Assembly (NCBI RefSeq): GCF_016702655.1
Contig: NZ_JADJDO010000013.1
Location: 124,001 to 188,000, forward strand
Length of the DNA: 64,000 nucleotides
From: Ideonella sp.
GTDB lineage: Bacteria > Pseudomonadota > Gammaproteobacteria > Burkholderiales > Burkholderiaceae_C
Reading direction: 5' to 3'
Positions 23,071 through 35,339 of the stretch are shown here, in pieces. Within the stretch, counting starts at the first letter, position 1. Every line of letters begins with the position of its first letter. The notes under the pieces were generated by a model that saw only the letters and a program-made list of their open reading frames with translations, did no database searches and was not told where the DNA came from. Made by a program: the position numbers and the translations under genes.

Positions 23071-25050
23071 TCATGCGCCCTCCTGGCGCGCGAGCAGCGC
23101 GACAGCATGGCCGGCAAGTGCGTAGGACTGCGTGCCCTGCCATGCGCTGGCATCGTGCGCGCTGTCGATGCGCATTTGCCAGGCGCCGGGCGGGAGCGCG
23201 AACGCGTGGTTGTCGGCCTCGGCGTTGACGAGCAGTAGCCAGCGCCCGTCGAGCACGATGGCGAGCGTGCGCGCGCGGGTGTCGTGCCAGTCGGCGGTAT
23301 CGAGCGCGGCGCCGTCGGCGCGCCGCCAGGCGATGTCGTGCACGCCGTTGCCGTTGAGCTCGCCGCGGTACCAGCCCTCGTGCAGCGGCCCGAGTTCGCG
23401 CCGCAGCGCGACCAGGCGCGCGGTGAAGTCGATGAGCGCCGGGTCGGCGCTGTCCCAGTCGATCCAGCTCGTCGGGTTGTCCTGGCAATAGGCATTGTTG
23501 TTGCCGTGCTGGCTGTGGCCGAGTTCGGCGCCTGCGGCGAGCATCGGCGTGCCCTGGGCCAGCAGCAGCGTCGCGAGCAGCGCGCGCTGCAGGCGTGTGC
23601 GCAAGCCGAGCACCTGCGCATCGTCGGTCGGCCCCTCGACACCGCAGTTCCAGCCCAGGTTCTCGGCGTGCCCGTCGCGGTTGTGCTCGCCATTGGCCTC
23701 GTTGTGGCGCCGCCCGCAGCTGAGCAGGTCGCGCAGCGTGAAACCGTCGTGGGCGACGACGAAGTTGACCGATTCGGCGGGCTCGCGCCCGCGGCGGTGG
23801 AACACATCGGCCGAGGCGCACAAGCGCTGCGCGAACTCGCCGCGGCTGCTCGCGTGGCCGAGCCAGAAGCGGCGCATGCCGTCGCGAAAGCGGTCGTTCC
23901 ACTCGGCCCAGCCGCGCGGAAAGTTGCCGAGCTGGTAGCCGCCCGGGCCGAGGTCCCAGGGTTCGGCGATCATCTTCAACCCGGCCAGCAGCGGGTCTTG
24001 CGCGGCGGCGTGGAAGAAGGGCGCGTGCGCGTCGAAGCCGGCGTCGCCGCGCGCGAGCACCGGCGCCAGGTCGAAGCGAAAGCCGTCGACGTTCATCGTC
24101 TGTGCCCACCAGCGCAGGCTGTCCATCACGAACTGCAGCACGCGCGGGTGGCGCAGGTCGAGCGCGTTGCCGCAGCCGGCGAGGTTGTCGTAAGTCCCGG
24201 GCGCGCCGGGCAGCGTGCGGTAGTAGCTGCGGTTGTCGAGGCCGCGCCAGCTAAGCGTCGGGCCGTCGAGATCGCTCTCGGCGGTGTGGTTGAACACCAC
24301 GTCGAGGATGACCTCGATGCCCGCCTCGTGCAGCCGCCTCACCATCGCGCGAAATTCCTGGCGTGGCGACAGACCGCCCTGGCCGCTCGCATAGCGCGGC
24401 TCGACGGCGAAGAAGCCGATCGTGTTGTAGCCCCAGTAGTTGGCCAGACCCTGCGCCACGAGGCGCGGTTCGTCCAGGTGCTGGGCGACCGGCAGCAGGC
24501 TCACCGCGGTGACGCCCAAACGCAGCAGGTGCTCGATCATCGCGTCGGACGCGAGGCCGGCGTAGGTGCCGCGCAGCGGCTCGGCAATGCCGGGATGCAG
24601 ACGCGTCAGGCCCTTGACGTGCGCCTCGTAGAGCACGCTCTGCGCGAGTGGGCGGCGCGGGCGCGGTTCGGGCGCCGCGCCCGCGTCGTCTTCGTCGGCG
24701 ACGACGCGCGCGCCGAGCGCGCCGCCGGGCAGGGCGACGATTTCGCGTGCATAGGGGTCGAGCAGCAGGCGCCGTGCGTCGAAGTGGTGCCCCTGCTCCG
24801 GCGCCCAGGGCCCGTGCGCGCGATAGGCGTAGACGAGGCCTGCGCCCGCTCCCGGCAGCCGGCCGTGCCAGATGTCGCCGCAGTGCGCCGGCAATGTCAG
24901 GCGCTGCAGTTCACGGCTGCCGTCCGCGTCGAAGAGGCACACCTCGATCGCTTCGGCATGCGCGGAAAAGACGGAAAAGTTGATGCCTTCGCCGTCGGCA
25001 TGTGCGCCGAGCGGAAAGGCAAGTCCGGCGTCGAGGCGTTGCGGGCTCAT
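23071..25050 (-). CDS. glgX: Glycogen debranching enzyme GlgX
   Basis: A 659-residue GH13 isoamylase-type enzyme that hydrolyses alpha-1,6 branches of phosphorylase-limited glycogen. It has an N-terminal CBM48-like beta domain (GEGINFSVFSAHAEAIEVCL, HGRLPGAGAGLVYAYRAHGP) and the catalytic barrel: GLANYWGYNTIGFFAVEPRY, EVILDVVFNHTAESD, nucleophile in VDGFRFDLAPVLAR, acid/base in LKMIAEPWDLGPGGY and VNFVVAHDGFTLRDLLS. Start ATG 25050 overlaps the glgB stop (ATGA), showing coupling. Length and order (glgP-glgB-glgX) fit a glycogen operon. Confidence 0.97.
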   Translation of the reverse strand: MSPQRLDAGLAFPLGAHADGEGINFSVFSAHAEAIEVCLFDADGSRELQRLTLPAHCGDIWHGRLPGAGAGLVYAYRAHGPWAPEQGHHFDARRLLLDPYAREIVALPGGALGARVVADEDDAGAAPEPRPRRPLAQSVLYEAHVKGLTRLHPGIAEPLRGTYAGLASDAMIEHLLRLGVTAVSLLPVAQHLDEPRLVAQGLANYWGYNTIGFFAVEPRYASGQGGLSPRQEFRAMVRRLHEAGIEVILDVVFNHTAESDLDGPTLSWRGLDNRSYYRTLPGAPGTYDNLAGCGNALDLRHPRVLQFVMDSLRWWAQTMNVDGFRFDLAPVLARGDAGFDAHAPFFHAAAQDPLLAGLKMIAEPWDLGPGGYQLGNFPRGWAEWNDRFRDGMRRFWLGHASSRGEFAQRLCASADVFHRRGREPAESVNFVVAHDGFTLRDLLSCGRRHNEANGEHNRDGHAENLGWNCGVEGPTDDAQVLGLRTRLQRALLATLLLAQGTPMLAAGAELGHSQHGNNNAYCQDNPTSWIDWDSADPALIDFTARLVALRRELGPLHEGWYRGELNGNGVHDIAWRRADGAALDTADWHDTRARTLAIVLDGRWLLLVNAEADNHAFALPPGAWQMRIDSAHDASAWQGTQSYALAGHAVALLARQEGA

Positions 25051-27213
25051 CCACCCTGCCAGGCGAAGAACACGCAAGCCAGCGGCGGCAGGTCGATCAC
25101 GATCGAATGCGACTGGCCCTGCCAGGGCAGGTCCTGCGCGGTGGCGACGGCGAGCGGGGTGCCGACGTTGCTGCCGCCGTAATGCGCCGAGTCGGTGTTC
25201 AGGCACTCGCGCCAGCGGCCGGCGCGCGGCACGCCGATCCGGTGCCCGCCGCGCACCGTGGGCGTGAAGTTGCACGCGACGACGATCGTCGCCGCGTCGC
25301 CGCGGCCGTGGCGCGCGAAGACGAGCAGCGAGCGCTCGGCGTCGCCATGGTCTATCCACGAGAAGCCCGCTGGCTCGCAGTCCTGCTCGTGCAGCGCGCG
25401 TTCGGCGCGGTAGAGCCGGTTCAGGTCGCGCACCAGGCAGCGCATGCCTTCGTGCAGCGGGTCGGCGAGCAGGTGCCAATCGAGGCTCGCGTCGTGGTTC
25501 CACTCGCGCTGCTGGGCGAATTCACCACCCATGAAGAGCAGCTTCTTGCCCGGGTGGCCCCACATGAAGCCGAAGTAGGCGCGCAGGTTGGCGAACTGCT
25601 GCCAGCGGTCGCCCGGCATCCTTGCCAGCAGCGAGCCCTTGCCGTGCACGACCTCGTCGTGCGACAGCGGGAGCACGAAGTTCTCGCTGAACGCATAGAC
25701 CAGGCCGAACGAGAGCTCGTGATGGTGGTACTTGCGGTGGATGGGGTCGCGCTGCATGTAGGCCAGCGTGTCGTGCATCCAGCCCATGTTCCACTTGTAG
25801 TGAAACCCGAGCCCGCCGGCAAACGTGGGCCGCGAGACGCCGGGGAATGCCGTCGATTCCTCGGCCAGCGTCATCGCCTGCGGGCGCTCTGCGCCGACGA
25901 CCTCGTTCATGCGCTTCAGGAACGCAATCGCCTCGAGGTTCTCGCGCCCGCCATGCACGTTCGGGACCCACTCGCCAGGCTCGCGGCTGTAGTCGCGATA
26001 CAGCATCGATGCGACCGCATCCACGCGCAGCCCGTCGACGGCGTAGCGCTCGAGCCAGAAGAGGGCGTTGCCGACCAGGAAATTGCGCACCTCGGTGCGG
26101 CCGAAGTTATAGATCAGCGTACCCCAGTCGCGGTGAAAACCTTCGCGCGGATCGGCGTACTCGTACAGCGGCGTGCCGTCGAAGCGCGCCAGGCCGTGCG
26201 CGTCGCTCGGAAAGTGCGCCGGCACCCAGTCCAGGATCACGCCGAGCCCTGCGTCGTGAGCGCGCGCCACGAAGCGGGCCAGGCCCTGCGGCTCGCCGAA
26301 GCGCGAGCTCGGTGCGTACATCCCCGTCGGCTGGTAGCCCCAGGAGCCGTCGAACGGATGCTCGCTCACGGGCAGCAGTTCGAGATGCGTGAAGCCCATC
26401 TCCTGCGCATAGGGAACGAGGGTGTCGGCGAGTTCGTCCCAGCCCAGCCACTGGTTGCCATCCTTGCGTCGCCACGACGCGAGGTGAACCTCGTAGATCG
26501 AGACCGGCGCATCGAGCGCGTTCGCGCGCTGGCGTCCGGGCCTGGCCGGTGTGGGCGGCGGCAGCGAATCGATGACGACGCTTGCCGTCGCGGGCCGGAA
26601 CTCGGCCTGGAACGCGTAAGGGTCGGCCTTCTGCGGCAGCAGCGTGCCGTCGGCGGCGACGATCTCGTACTTGTACGGGGCGCCCGCTCCGACGCCGGGG
26701 ACGAAGATCTCCCAGACGCCGCATTCGCGGCGCAAGCGCATCGGGTGCCTGCGCCCATCCCACCGGTTGAAGTCGCCGACCACGCTGACGCGCGCCGCGT
26801 TGGGCGCCCAGACGGCAAAGCTCGTCCCCGCCGCGCCGCCGATCGTGCGCCGGTGCGCGCCGAGGATCTCGAACGGGCGCAGGTGCGTGCCTTCGGCGAG
26901 CAGCCAGACGTCGATCTCGCCCAGCACCGGGCCGAAGCGGTAGGCGTCGTCGAGCAAGGCCTCGCTGCCGTCGTGCCACTGCACGCGCAGCCGGTAGTCG
27001 GCCGGCGGCGCGCCGGCAGCGTCGGCCTCGAACAGGCCGTCGCGGCGGTGGTGCAGGGTGGCGAGCAGGCTGCCGTCGCCGGCATCGACGAGGGCCACCG
27101 TGCGCGCGCCGGGCTGGAAGCTGCGCACGGCGAAGCCGTCGCCGGCCGCATGCACGCCGAGCACCGCGAACGGATCCGCGTGCCGGCCGCGGCACAGCAG
27201 GTCGAGCTCGGCA

Positions 27214-27224
<11 letters not shown>
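25047..27224 (-). CDS. glgB: 1,4-alpha-glucan branching enzyme GlgB
   Basis: A 725-residue GH13 branching enzyme that makes alpha-1,6 branches in glycogen. It has two N-terminal beta domains (HADPFAVLGVHAAGDGFAVR; GTSFAVWAPNAARVSVVGDF then NRWDGRRHPM) and the barrel: WGYQPTGMYAPSSRFG, VILDWVPAHFP, nucleophile in VDGLRVDAVASMLYRDYSR, acid/base in TLAEESTAFPGVSRP, LSHDEVVHGKGSL, and WNHDASLDWHLL. Start ATG 27224 (MLADAELDLL) overlaps the last 11 nt of glgP. Further upstream in-frame codons lie inside glgP and are not used. Normal length for GlgB. Confidence 0.97.
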
Positions 27225-29655
<2,431 letters not shown>

Positions 29656-29765
29656 TGTCTGTTCCTCTTTCACGGGGACCGGTCGCTCGCGCCGGCTCCG
29701 AATGGTGCCATGATGTGGAGCAGGCGCTGCCGGCCCCGCCCGGCAGCGCGAAAACGGGAGCCTCG

Positions 29766-31037
29766 ATGCAAGCAACGCAAGACCTCGCGCACAACCTCGA
29801 CCTGCCCAAGCGCACCGTGGCGCTGGTCCTGGCCGGCGGCCGCGGCAGCCGGCTGCGCAACCTGACCGACACGCGCGCCAAGCCGGCGGTGTACTTCGGC
29901 GGCAAGTTCCGCATCATCGACTTCGCGCTCTCGAACTGCCTGAACTCGGGCGTGCGCCGCATCGGCGTCATCACCCAGTACAAGAGCCATAGCCTGCTGC
30001 GCCACCTGCAGCGCGGCTGGGCCTTCCTGAAGAGCGAGATGAACGAGTTCGTCGACCTGCTGCCGGCGCAGCAGCGCGTCGACGAAGAGTCGTGGTATCG
30101 CGGCACGGCCGACGCGGTGTTCCAGAACCAGGACATTCTGGACGGCTACGGCGCCGAGTACGTTCTCGTGCTGGCTGGCGACCATGTCTACAAGATGAAC
30201 TACGCACTGATGCTCGCCGATCACGTGGCCCGGGGGCGCGCGTGCACGGTCGGCTGCATCGCGGTGCCGCGCGCCGAGGCGAGCGCCTTCGGCGTGATGG
30301 CCGTCGACGGCGACGGGCTGATCGTCGACTTCATCGAGAAGCCCGCCGACCCGCCGCCGATGCCGGGCGACGCGACGCGCTCGTTGGCGAGCATGGGAAT
30401 CTACATCTTCAATGCCGACTACCTCTATGCCGAGCTCGCGCGCGACATGGCCGACCCGCATTCCACGCACGACTTCGGGCGCGACATCATCCCGCATGCG
30501 GTGCGCAACGGCTGTGCGACAGCGCATCCGTTCGAGCTTTCGTGCGTCTCGTCGCAGCCCGATCAGGCGCCCTACTGGCGCGACGTGGGAACGATCGACG
30601 CCTACTGGGACGCCAACATCGACCTCACCGCGACCGTGCCGCTGCTCGACCTGTACGACACGCGCTGGCCGATCTGGACCTACCAGCCGCAACTGCCGCC
30701 GGCCAAGTTCGTGCACAACCAGCACGACCGGCGCGGGGTCGCGGTCGAAAGCCTGGTGTCGGGCGGCTGCATCATCTCGGGCGCGGTGTTCCGCTCGGTG
30801 CTGTTCTCGAGCGTGCGCGTGCACTCGCATGCGAGCGTCAACTGGTCGGTGCTGCTGCCCGAAGCCCAGGTCGGCCGGCGCGCGCGCCTGACGCGCGTGG
30901 TCGTCGATCGCGGCTGCGTGATTCCGGACGACCTCGTGATCGGCGAAGACGCTGCCGCCGACGCGGCGCGCTTCGATCGCAGCGAGCAGGGCATCACGCT
31001 CGTCACGCGCGAGATGCTGGCCAAGCTGGCCGCATGA
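29766..31037 (+). CDS. glgC: Glucose-1-phosphate adenylyltransferase
   Basis: A 423-residue ADP-glucose pyrophosphorylase, the committed step of glycogen synthesis. Features: the nucleotide-binding loop VALVLAGGRGSRLRNLTDTR followed by AKPAVYFGGKFRIIDF, WYRGTADAVFQNQDI, VLVLAGDHVYKMNY, FIEKPADPP, YWRDVGTIDAYWDANIDL and a C-terminal left-handed helix (GGCIISGAVFRSVLFSSVRV). ATG 29766 has GGGAG 6 nt upstream. It is translationally coupled to glgA (ATGA, 31034-31037). The enzyme family is usually allosterically activated by glycolytic intermediates; that is family knowledge, not visible here. Confidence 0.97.
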   Translation: MQATQDLAHNLDLPKRTVALVLAGGRGSRLRNLTDTRAKPAVYFGGKFRIIDFALSNCLNSGVRRIGVITQYKSHSLLRHLQRGWAFLKSEMNEFVDLLPAQQRVDEESWYRGTADAVFQNQDILDGYGAEYVLVLAGDHVYKMNYALMLADHVARGRACTVGCIAVPRAEASAFGVMAVDGDGLIVDFIEKPADPPPMPGDATRSLASMGIYIFNADYLYAELARDMADPHSTHDFGRDIIPHAVRNGCATAHPFELSCVSSQPDQAPYWRDVGTIDAYWDANIDLTATVPLLDLYDTRWPIWTYQPQLPPAKFVHNQHDRRGVAVESLVSGGCIISGAVFRSVLFSSVRVHSHASVNWSVLLPEAQVGRRARLTRVVVDRGCVIPDDLVIGEDAAADAARFDRSEQGITLVTREMLAKLAA

Positions 31038-32518
31038 CGCGCCCGCCCTTGCCCGCAGCGGCGCCGGCGCTGCGCCTGCTGCATGTCGCGGCCGAAGTGT
31101 TTCCGCTCGTCAAGACCGGCGGCCTGGCCGACGTCGTCGCCGCGCTGCCGCCGGCGCTGGCGCGTGCCGGCGCCGACGTGCGGCTGCTGCTGCCGGGCCT
31201 GCCGGCGATCGCCGAGGCCGTGCTGCACCAGCGCGCGGTGTGCGAGGTCGGACCCGTGTTTGGCGCCGCGCGCGTGACGCTGCGCTGCGGCCAGTTGCCG
31301 TTCAGCCATGTGCCGGCCTACGTGCTCGATGCGCCCTACCTGTACCGGCGCGACGGCGGCCCCTATCAGGACGCGTCCGGCCGCGAATGGCCCGACAACC
31401 TGCAGCGCTTCGCGCTCCTGGGTTGGGCCGCTGCGCACCTCGCCGCGGGCGAACTCGACCCGGCCTGGACGCCCGACGTGATGCACGCCCACGATTGGCA
31501 CGCCGCCTGCGCCTGCGCCTACATGGCGGCCCATCCGTCCACGGCCGCAGCCTCGCTGTTCACGGTCCACAACCTTGCCTACCAGGGCCTGTTCGCACCC
31601 GCCGACTTCGGCCTGCTCGGGCTGCCGTCGCACTACATGAACGCCGATGGCCTGGAGTTTCATGGCCAGCTCTCGCTGATGAAGGCCGGCCTGCAGTTCG
31701 CCGACCGCGTGACGACCGTGAGCCCGACTTACGCGCGCGAGATCGCGACGCCCGAGTTCGGCTTCGGCCTCGACGGCGTGGTGCGCAGCCGCGGCGCGGC
31801 GGTTTCGGGAATCCTGAATGGCGTCGATGGCGACATCTGGGATCCGGCGCGCGACGCCGCGCTCGCCGCTGGCTACAGCGCAACCGAGCCCGGCGGCAAG
31901 GTACTGTGCAAGGCGGCGCTGCAGGCCGAGGCCGGGCTCGACGCCGATGCGGCGGCGCCGCTGTTCGGCATCGTCAGCCGCCTGACCGCGCAGAAGGGCC
32001 TGGACCTCGTGCTCGGCGCGCTGCCGGCGCTGCTGCAAGCGGGCGGGCAACTGCTCGTGCTCGGCAGCGGCGACCCCGACCTGGAGGCCGCGCTGCGCGA
32101 CGCCGCACGCGCGCACCCGGGGCGCGTTGCGGAGCGGATCGGCTACGACGAGGCCTTCGCGCACCGCGCGATCGCCGGCGCTGACGTGATCCTCGTGCCG
32201 TCACGCTTCGAGCCCTGCGGACTGACCCAGCTCTACGGCCTGCGCTACGGCACGCTGCCGCTCGTGCGCCGCGTCGGCGGCCTCGCCGATACGGTGGTCG
32301 ATGCAAGCGATGCCAAGCGCGCGACCGGCTTCGCCTTCGACGCGGCGACGCCCGAGGCGCTAGCACAGGCCTTGGCGCGCGCCTCGGCGTTGTACGACCA
32401 GCCCGCAGCCTGGCGCAGGATGATGCTGCGCGCGATGGCACAGGATTTCTCGTGGGATGCAGCCGCTGCGGCCTACCTGGCGCTGTATGCCGAGATCGCC
32501 CCGGCGCGCGGCGCCTGA
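31034..32518 (+). CDS. glgA: Glycogen synthase GlgA
   Basis: A 494-residue GT5 glycogen synthase that adds glucose from ADP-glucose to chain ends. Features: LHVAAEVFPLVKTGGLADVV (the KTGGL ADP-glucose motif), DVMHAHDWHAA, FTVHNLAYQG, FADRVTTVSPTYAREI, GILNGVDGDIWDP, GIVSRLTAQKGLDLV and the C-terminal ILVPSRFEPCGLTQLYGLRY. Its ATG overlaps the glgC stop. Length and motifs are canonical. Together with glgC, and with glgB on the other strand, the window covers the complete glycogen-building pathway. Confidence 0.97.
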   Translation: MTRPPLPAAAPALRLLHVAAEVFPLVKTGGLADVVAALPPALARAGADVRLLLPGLPAIAEAVLHQRAVCEVGPVFGAARVTLRCGQLPFSHVPAYVLDAPYLYRRDGGPYQDASGREWPDNLQRFALLGWAAAHLAAGELDPAWTPDVMHAHDWHAACACAYMAAHPSTAAASLFTVHNLAYQGLFAPADFGLLGLPSHYMNADGLEFHGQLSLMKAGLQFADRVTTVSPTYAREIATPEFGFGLDGVVRSRGAAVSGILNGVDGDIWDPARDAALAAGYSATEPGGKVLCKAALQAEAGLDADAAAPLFGIVSRLTAQKGLDLVLGALPALLQAGGQLLVLGSGDPDLEAALRDAARAHPGRVAERIGYDEAFAHRAIAGADVILVPSRFEPCGLTQLYGLRYGTLPLVRRVGGLADTVVDASDAKRATGFAFDAATPEALAQALARASALYDQPAAWRRMMLRAMAQDFSWDAAAAAYLALYAEIAPARGA

Positions 32519-32524
32519 CCCGTT

Positions 32525-33100
32525 TTGGAGGCGTTTCTCGTTGCGACCGGCATCGTCGCCCTGGCCGAGATCGGCGACAAGACGCAACTGCTCGCCTTCA
32601 TCCTGTCAGCCCGCTTCCGCCGCCCGACGCCGATCATCCTCGGTGTTCTCGTTGCGACGATTGCCAACCACGCCTTCGCCGGCGCCGTCGGCGCCTGGCT
32701 CACGACCGCACTCGGCCCGACGGTGCTGCGCTGGGTGCTCGGCATCTCCTTCCTCGCGATGGCGGTCTGGACGCTGATCCCGGACAAGTTCGACGAGGGC
32801 GACGCCAAGCTCGCACCGCGCGGCGTCTTCACGACCACGCTCATCGCCTTCTTCCTCGCCGAGATGGGCGACAAGACCCAGATTGCGACCATCGCGCTGG
32901 CGGCGCAGTACAACGCCTTCGCCGCGGTCGTCGCCGGCACGACGCTCGGGATGATGATCGCCAACGTGCCCGCCGTGCTGCTCGGCGACCGGATCGCGCA
33001 CCGGATGCCGGTGCGGCTGGTGCACGCCATTGCGGCGGCGATATTCGCCGTGCTGGGCGCAGCGACGCTGCTGGGGGCGGGAAGGGCGTTGGGCTTCTGA
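32525..33100 (+). CDS. GDT1/TMEM165 (UPF0016) family cation transporter
   Basis: A 191-residue membrane protein with the duplicated family motif E-x-G-D-K-T: VALAEIGDKTQLLAF near residue 15 and FFLAEMGDKTQIATI near residue 115, in two inverted halves of about three transmembrane segments each. Bacterial members export manganese or exchange Ca/Mn for protons. The start is a TTG at 32525 (MEAFLVATGIVALAEIG), fitting the family N-terminus; no ATG is available and the ribosome site is weak. It begins only 6 nt after glgA, so it may be cotranscribed, although no metabolic link to glycogen is obvious. Confidence 0.92.
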   Translation: MEAFLVATGIVALAEIGDKTQLLAFILSARFRRPTPIILGVLVATIANHAFAGAVGAWLTTALGPTVLRWVLGISFLAMAVWTLIPDKFDEGDAKLAPRGVFTTTLIAFFLAEMGDKTQIATIALAAQYNAFAAVVAGTTLGMMIANVPAVLLGDRIAHRMPVRLVHAIAAAIFAVLGAATLLGAGRALGF

Positions 33101-33185
33101 CTCTTCTCGGCGTTCGTGGGACTGGCACGCCAGCGTTGGCGCGCGAGGCCGCGGGCGGGCAGCCGCCAGGGCAACGGACGCAACA

Positions 33186-33224
33186 CCCCGCCCTGCGGGC
33201 GGGGCGTCGGCGCCCTGCGCCGAC
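33186..33224. terminator. Tandem stem-loops between convergent genes
   Basis: Hairpin 1 is CCCCGCCC-TGC-GGGCGGGG (33186-33204), an 8-bp perfect GC stem. Hairpin 2 is GTCGGCG-CCCTG-CGCCGAC (33206-33224), a 7-bp stem. They sit in the 177-nt gap between the converging transporter and alanyl-tRNA editing genes. A bidirectional terminator is likely, though no T-tract follows either. Confidence 0.5.
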
Positions 33225-33277
33225 CGCCGAACCGAAGCGCCGCGGCCTGCCCGGGCGCGCCCTTGCCGCTCCGACCG

Positions 33278-34012
33278 TCAATCCTCCGACGAGGCAAACC
33301 CCAGCACCACACGCCGCGTCATCGCGCTCTTCTTCTCGATCTTGGTGACGACGACGGCGCCGATGTCGGCGGTGTTGGCAACATGGGTCCCGCCGCAGGG
33401 CTGCAGGTCGACACCGTCGATCTCGACCAGCCGCACCCGGCCCTGGCCACGCGGCGGCTGCACGCTCATGCTGCGCACGAGGCCGGGGTTGGCGTCGAGT
33501 TCGGCCTCGCTGATCCAGCGCTGGCGCACCGGATGCGCCTCGGCGACCAGGCGCGCCAGGCCGGCGCCGATCGCCTCGCGGTCCAGGGGCTCGCTCATGT
33601 GGAAGTCGAGCCGCGCGTAGTCGGCCGTGATCGAGCAGCCGTCGACCGGATGCGGCACCAGCGCGCACAGCAGGTGGGTGCTGGTGTGAAAGCGCATGTG
33701 GCGCTGGCGGCGCCCGCGGTCGATGCAGGCCTGCACCGCCATTCCCGGCGCCAGGCCGGCCAGCGCTGCCTCCTGCCCGGGCGCGGGCAGGTGCACGATC
33801 TCGCCCGGCGCCGCGCCCTTGCGCGTGTCGACGATCGCGATCACGCTCCCGTCGCCTAGCGCCAGCGTGCCGCGGTCGCCCGCCTGCCCGCCGCCGTGTG
33901 GGTAAAAGACGGTGCGGTCGAGCCGGATGCCGGCCTCGTCGATGGCCGTGATCGTCGCGTCGCAGGCGTCGAGCGACGCGTCGTCGCGGAACAGTTCGAG
34001 GGTAGCGATCAT
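33278..34012 (-). CDS. Alanyl-tRNA editing protein (AlaX-like)
   Basis: A 244-residue free-standing editing domain related to the C-terminal half of AlaRS/ThrRS, which hydrolyses mischarged Ser- or Gly-tRNA(Ala). The metal-binding residues are visible: HTSTHLL (HxxxH) and QPCGGTHVANTADIG (C-x-x-x-H). The N-terminal barrel part reads LDRTVFYPHGGGQAGDRGTL. ATG 34012 (MIATLELFRDDASL) is the start of the conserved N-terminus; in-frame sequence further upstream overlaps the divergent gene's leader. The length fits AlaX type M/L. It is a housekeeping fidelity function. Confidence 0.93.
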   Translation of the reverse strand: MIATLELFRDDASLDACDATITAIDEAGIRLDRTVFYPHGGGQAGDRGTLALGDGSVIAIVDTRKGAAPGEIVHLPAPGQEAALAGLAPGMAVQACIDRGRRQRHMRFHTSTHLLCALVPHPVDGCSITADYARLDFHMSEPLDREAIGAGLARLVAEAHPVRQRWISEAELDANPGLVRSMSVQPPRGQGRVRLVEIDGVDLQPCGGTHVANTADIGAVVVTKIEKKSAMTRRVVLGFASSED

Positions 34013-34144
34013 GGGCGCGAGAATAGCCTGCCGTGGCGCCCAAAGCCCCGCCTGCAGCAACCGGGTCCCAAAGAGAGGACAATCGGGGTCTCGACGCCGT
34101 TCGCGGCGCCAAGCAATCATCCCCCGACTTCCAGCCCCTGCGCC

Positions 34145-34396
34145 ATGGCAACACGACGTTCCACACCCGCAGCGCCGACCGACGGCACCCACAAGCTGCG
34201 TCAGACCCAGGCCGAATACACTGCCGCGCGGCCAGCGCCCGAGCGCGGCGTCAAGCCGATGATGTCCAACTCGCGGATGTATGTCTGCCGGCGCTGCCAG
34301 GCCAATTTCAAGACCGGCGACGGCAAGCCCGATCTTCGCCTGAGCGGCCTCGGCAAGTGCAACCGCTGCCTGGCGGCGACGGCGGTCGCCGCCTGA
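34145..34396 (+). CDS. Small zinc-ribbon protein (83 aa)
   Basis: A basic 83-residue protein with an N-terminal Thr/Ala/Pro-rich tail and a C-terminal zinc ribbon: MYVCRRCQANF (about 48-51) and GLGKCNRCLAA (about 72-75). Two CxxC knuckles 20 residues apart are enough to bind one zinc. It is divergent from the AlaX gene and lies 25 nt upstream of the SDR gene. I do not recognise a named family; nucleic-acid binding is possible but unproven. ATG 34145 has no strong ribosome site, yet the CxxC pair and codon pattern support a real gene. Confidence 0.65.
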   Translation: MATRRSTPAAPTDGTHKLRQTQAEYTAARPAPERGVKPMMSNSRMYVCRRCQANFKTGDGKPDLRLSGLGKCNRCLAATAVAA

Positions 34397-34421
34397 GCGG
34401 CGCAAGGCCGTCGCGCCTGCA

Positions 34422-35225
34422 GTGGCGGCTTCGATCGTGAACGGCGCCGCTGCCGGGCCCGTCGCGCTGGTCACCGGCGCGGCGCGCGGCATCGGCCTCG
34501 CCATCGCGCGCCGCTTCCTCGCGCGCGGCCACCGGGTCGCGATGCTCGACATCGACGGCCCGACGCTCGAGGTTGCCGCCACCGCGCTCAGCGATACCGA
34601 CCGCGTGCTGGTGCTGGTAGCCGACGTCTCGCAGCCGCAGCAGGTGGCCGAGGCGGTCGGGCGCGCGGCGGCGCGCTTCGGGCGCATCGACGCGCTCGTC
34701 AACAACGCCGGCATCGCGATCTTCAAGCCCATCCTCGAGACCAGCTACGACGACTGGCGGCGCGTGCTCGCGACCAACCTCGACGGCCCCTTCCTGTGCA
34801 CCCAGGCCTGTGCGCCGGTGATGGCCAAGGGCGGCGGTGGCAGCGTGGTCAACATCGCGTCGATCTCGGGCCTGCGCGCGAGCACGCTGCGCGTCGCCTA
34901 CGGCACGAGCAAGGCGGCGCTGATGCAACTCACGCGCCAGCAGGCCGCAGAACTCGGTCACATGGGAATCCGCGTGAATGCGGTCGCGCCGGGGCCAGTG
35001 GATACGGCGATGGCGCTCGCGGTGCACAGCCCGGCGATTCGTGCCGACTATCACGCCGCGATCCCGCTCGATCGGTACGGCACGCCCGACGAGATCGCCG
35101 CGGTGGTGGTCTTCCTGTGCAGCGCCGAAGCGAGCTACGTCACCGGGCAGGTGCTGTCGGTCGACGGCGGCTTCGAGTCCACCGGCATCGGCCTGCCGGC
35201 GCTGCGCGGGCGCACGGGCGGCTGA
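34422..35225 (+). CDS. Short-chain dehydrogenase/reductase
   Basis: A 267-residue classical SDR. The NAD(P)-binding motif is VTGAARGIGLAIARRF, the acidic residue after beta-2 (MLDIDGP) favours NAD(H), DALVNNAGIAIF is the NNAG motif, and the catalytic Ser and Tyr-Lys are in NIASISGLRAST and VAYGTSKAALMQ. The C-terminal DEIAAVVVFLCSAEASYVTG followed by QVLSVDGGF is typical of 3-ketoacyl-ACP reductase/glucose dehydrogenase-like SDRs. Start GTG 34422 gives the normal N-terminal length. Substrate cannot be predicted from the sequence alone. Confidence 0.9.
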   Translation: MAASIVNGAAAGPVALVTGAARGIGLAIARRFLARGHRVAMLDIDGPTLEVAATALSDTDRVLVLVADVSQPQQVAEAVGRAAARFGRIDALVNNAGIAIFKPILETSYDDWRRVLATNLDGPFLCTQACAPVMAKGGGGSVVNIASISGLRASTLRVAYGTSKAALMQLTRQQAAELGHMGIRVNAVAPGPVDTAMALAVHSPAIRADYHAAIPLDRYGTPDEIAAVVVFLCSAEASYVTGQVLSVDGGFESTGIGLPALRGRTGG

Positions 35226-35339
35226 GCGCACGCTCCAGCCGCGGTGGGGCTTTTGCGCGCCGGTGCGGCGCGCCGCGGCTCAGGTTGCCACAATGCCGTC
35301 AGTAGGCGCAATCGGGCCGCGAGCCCCAGGGGAGCAAGC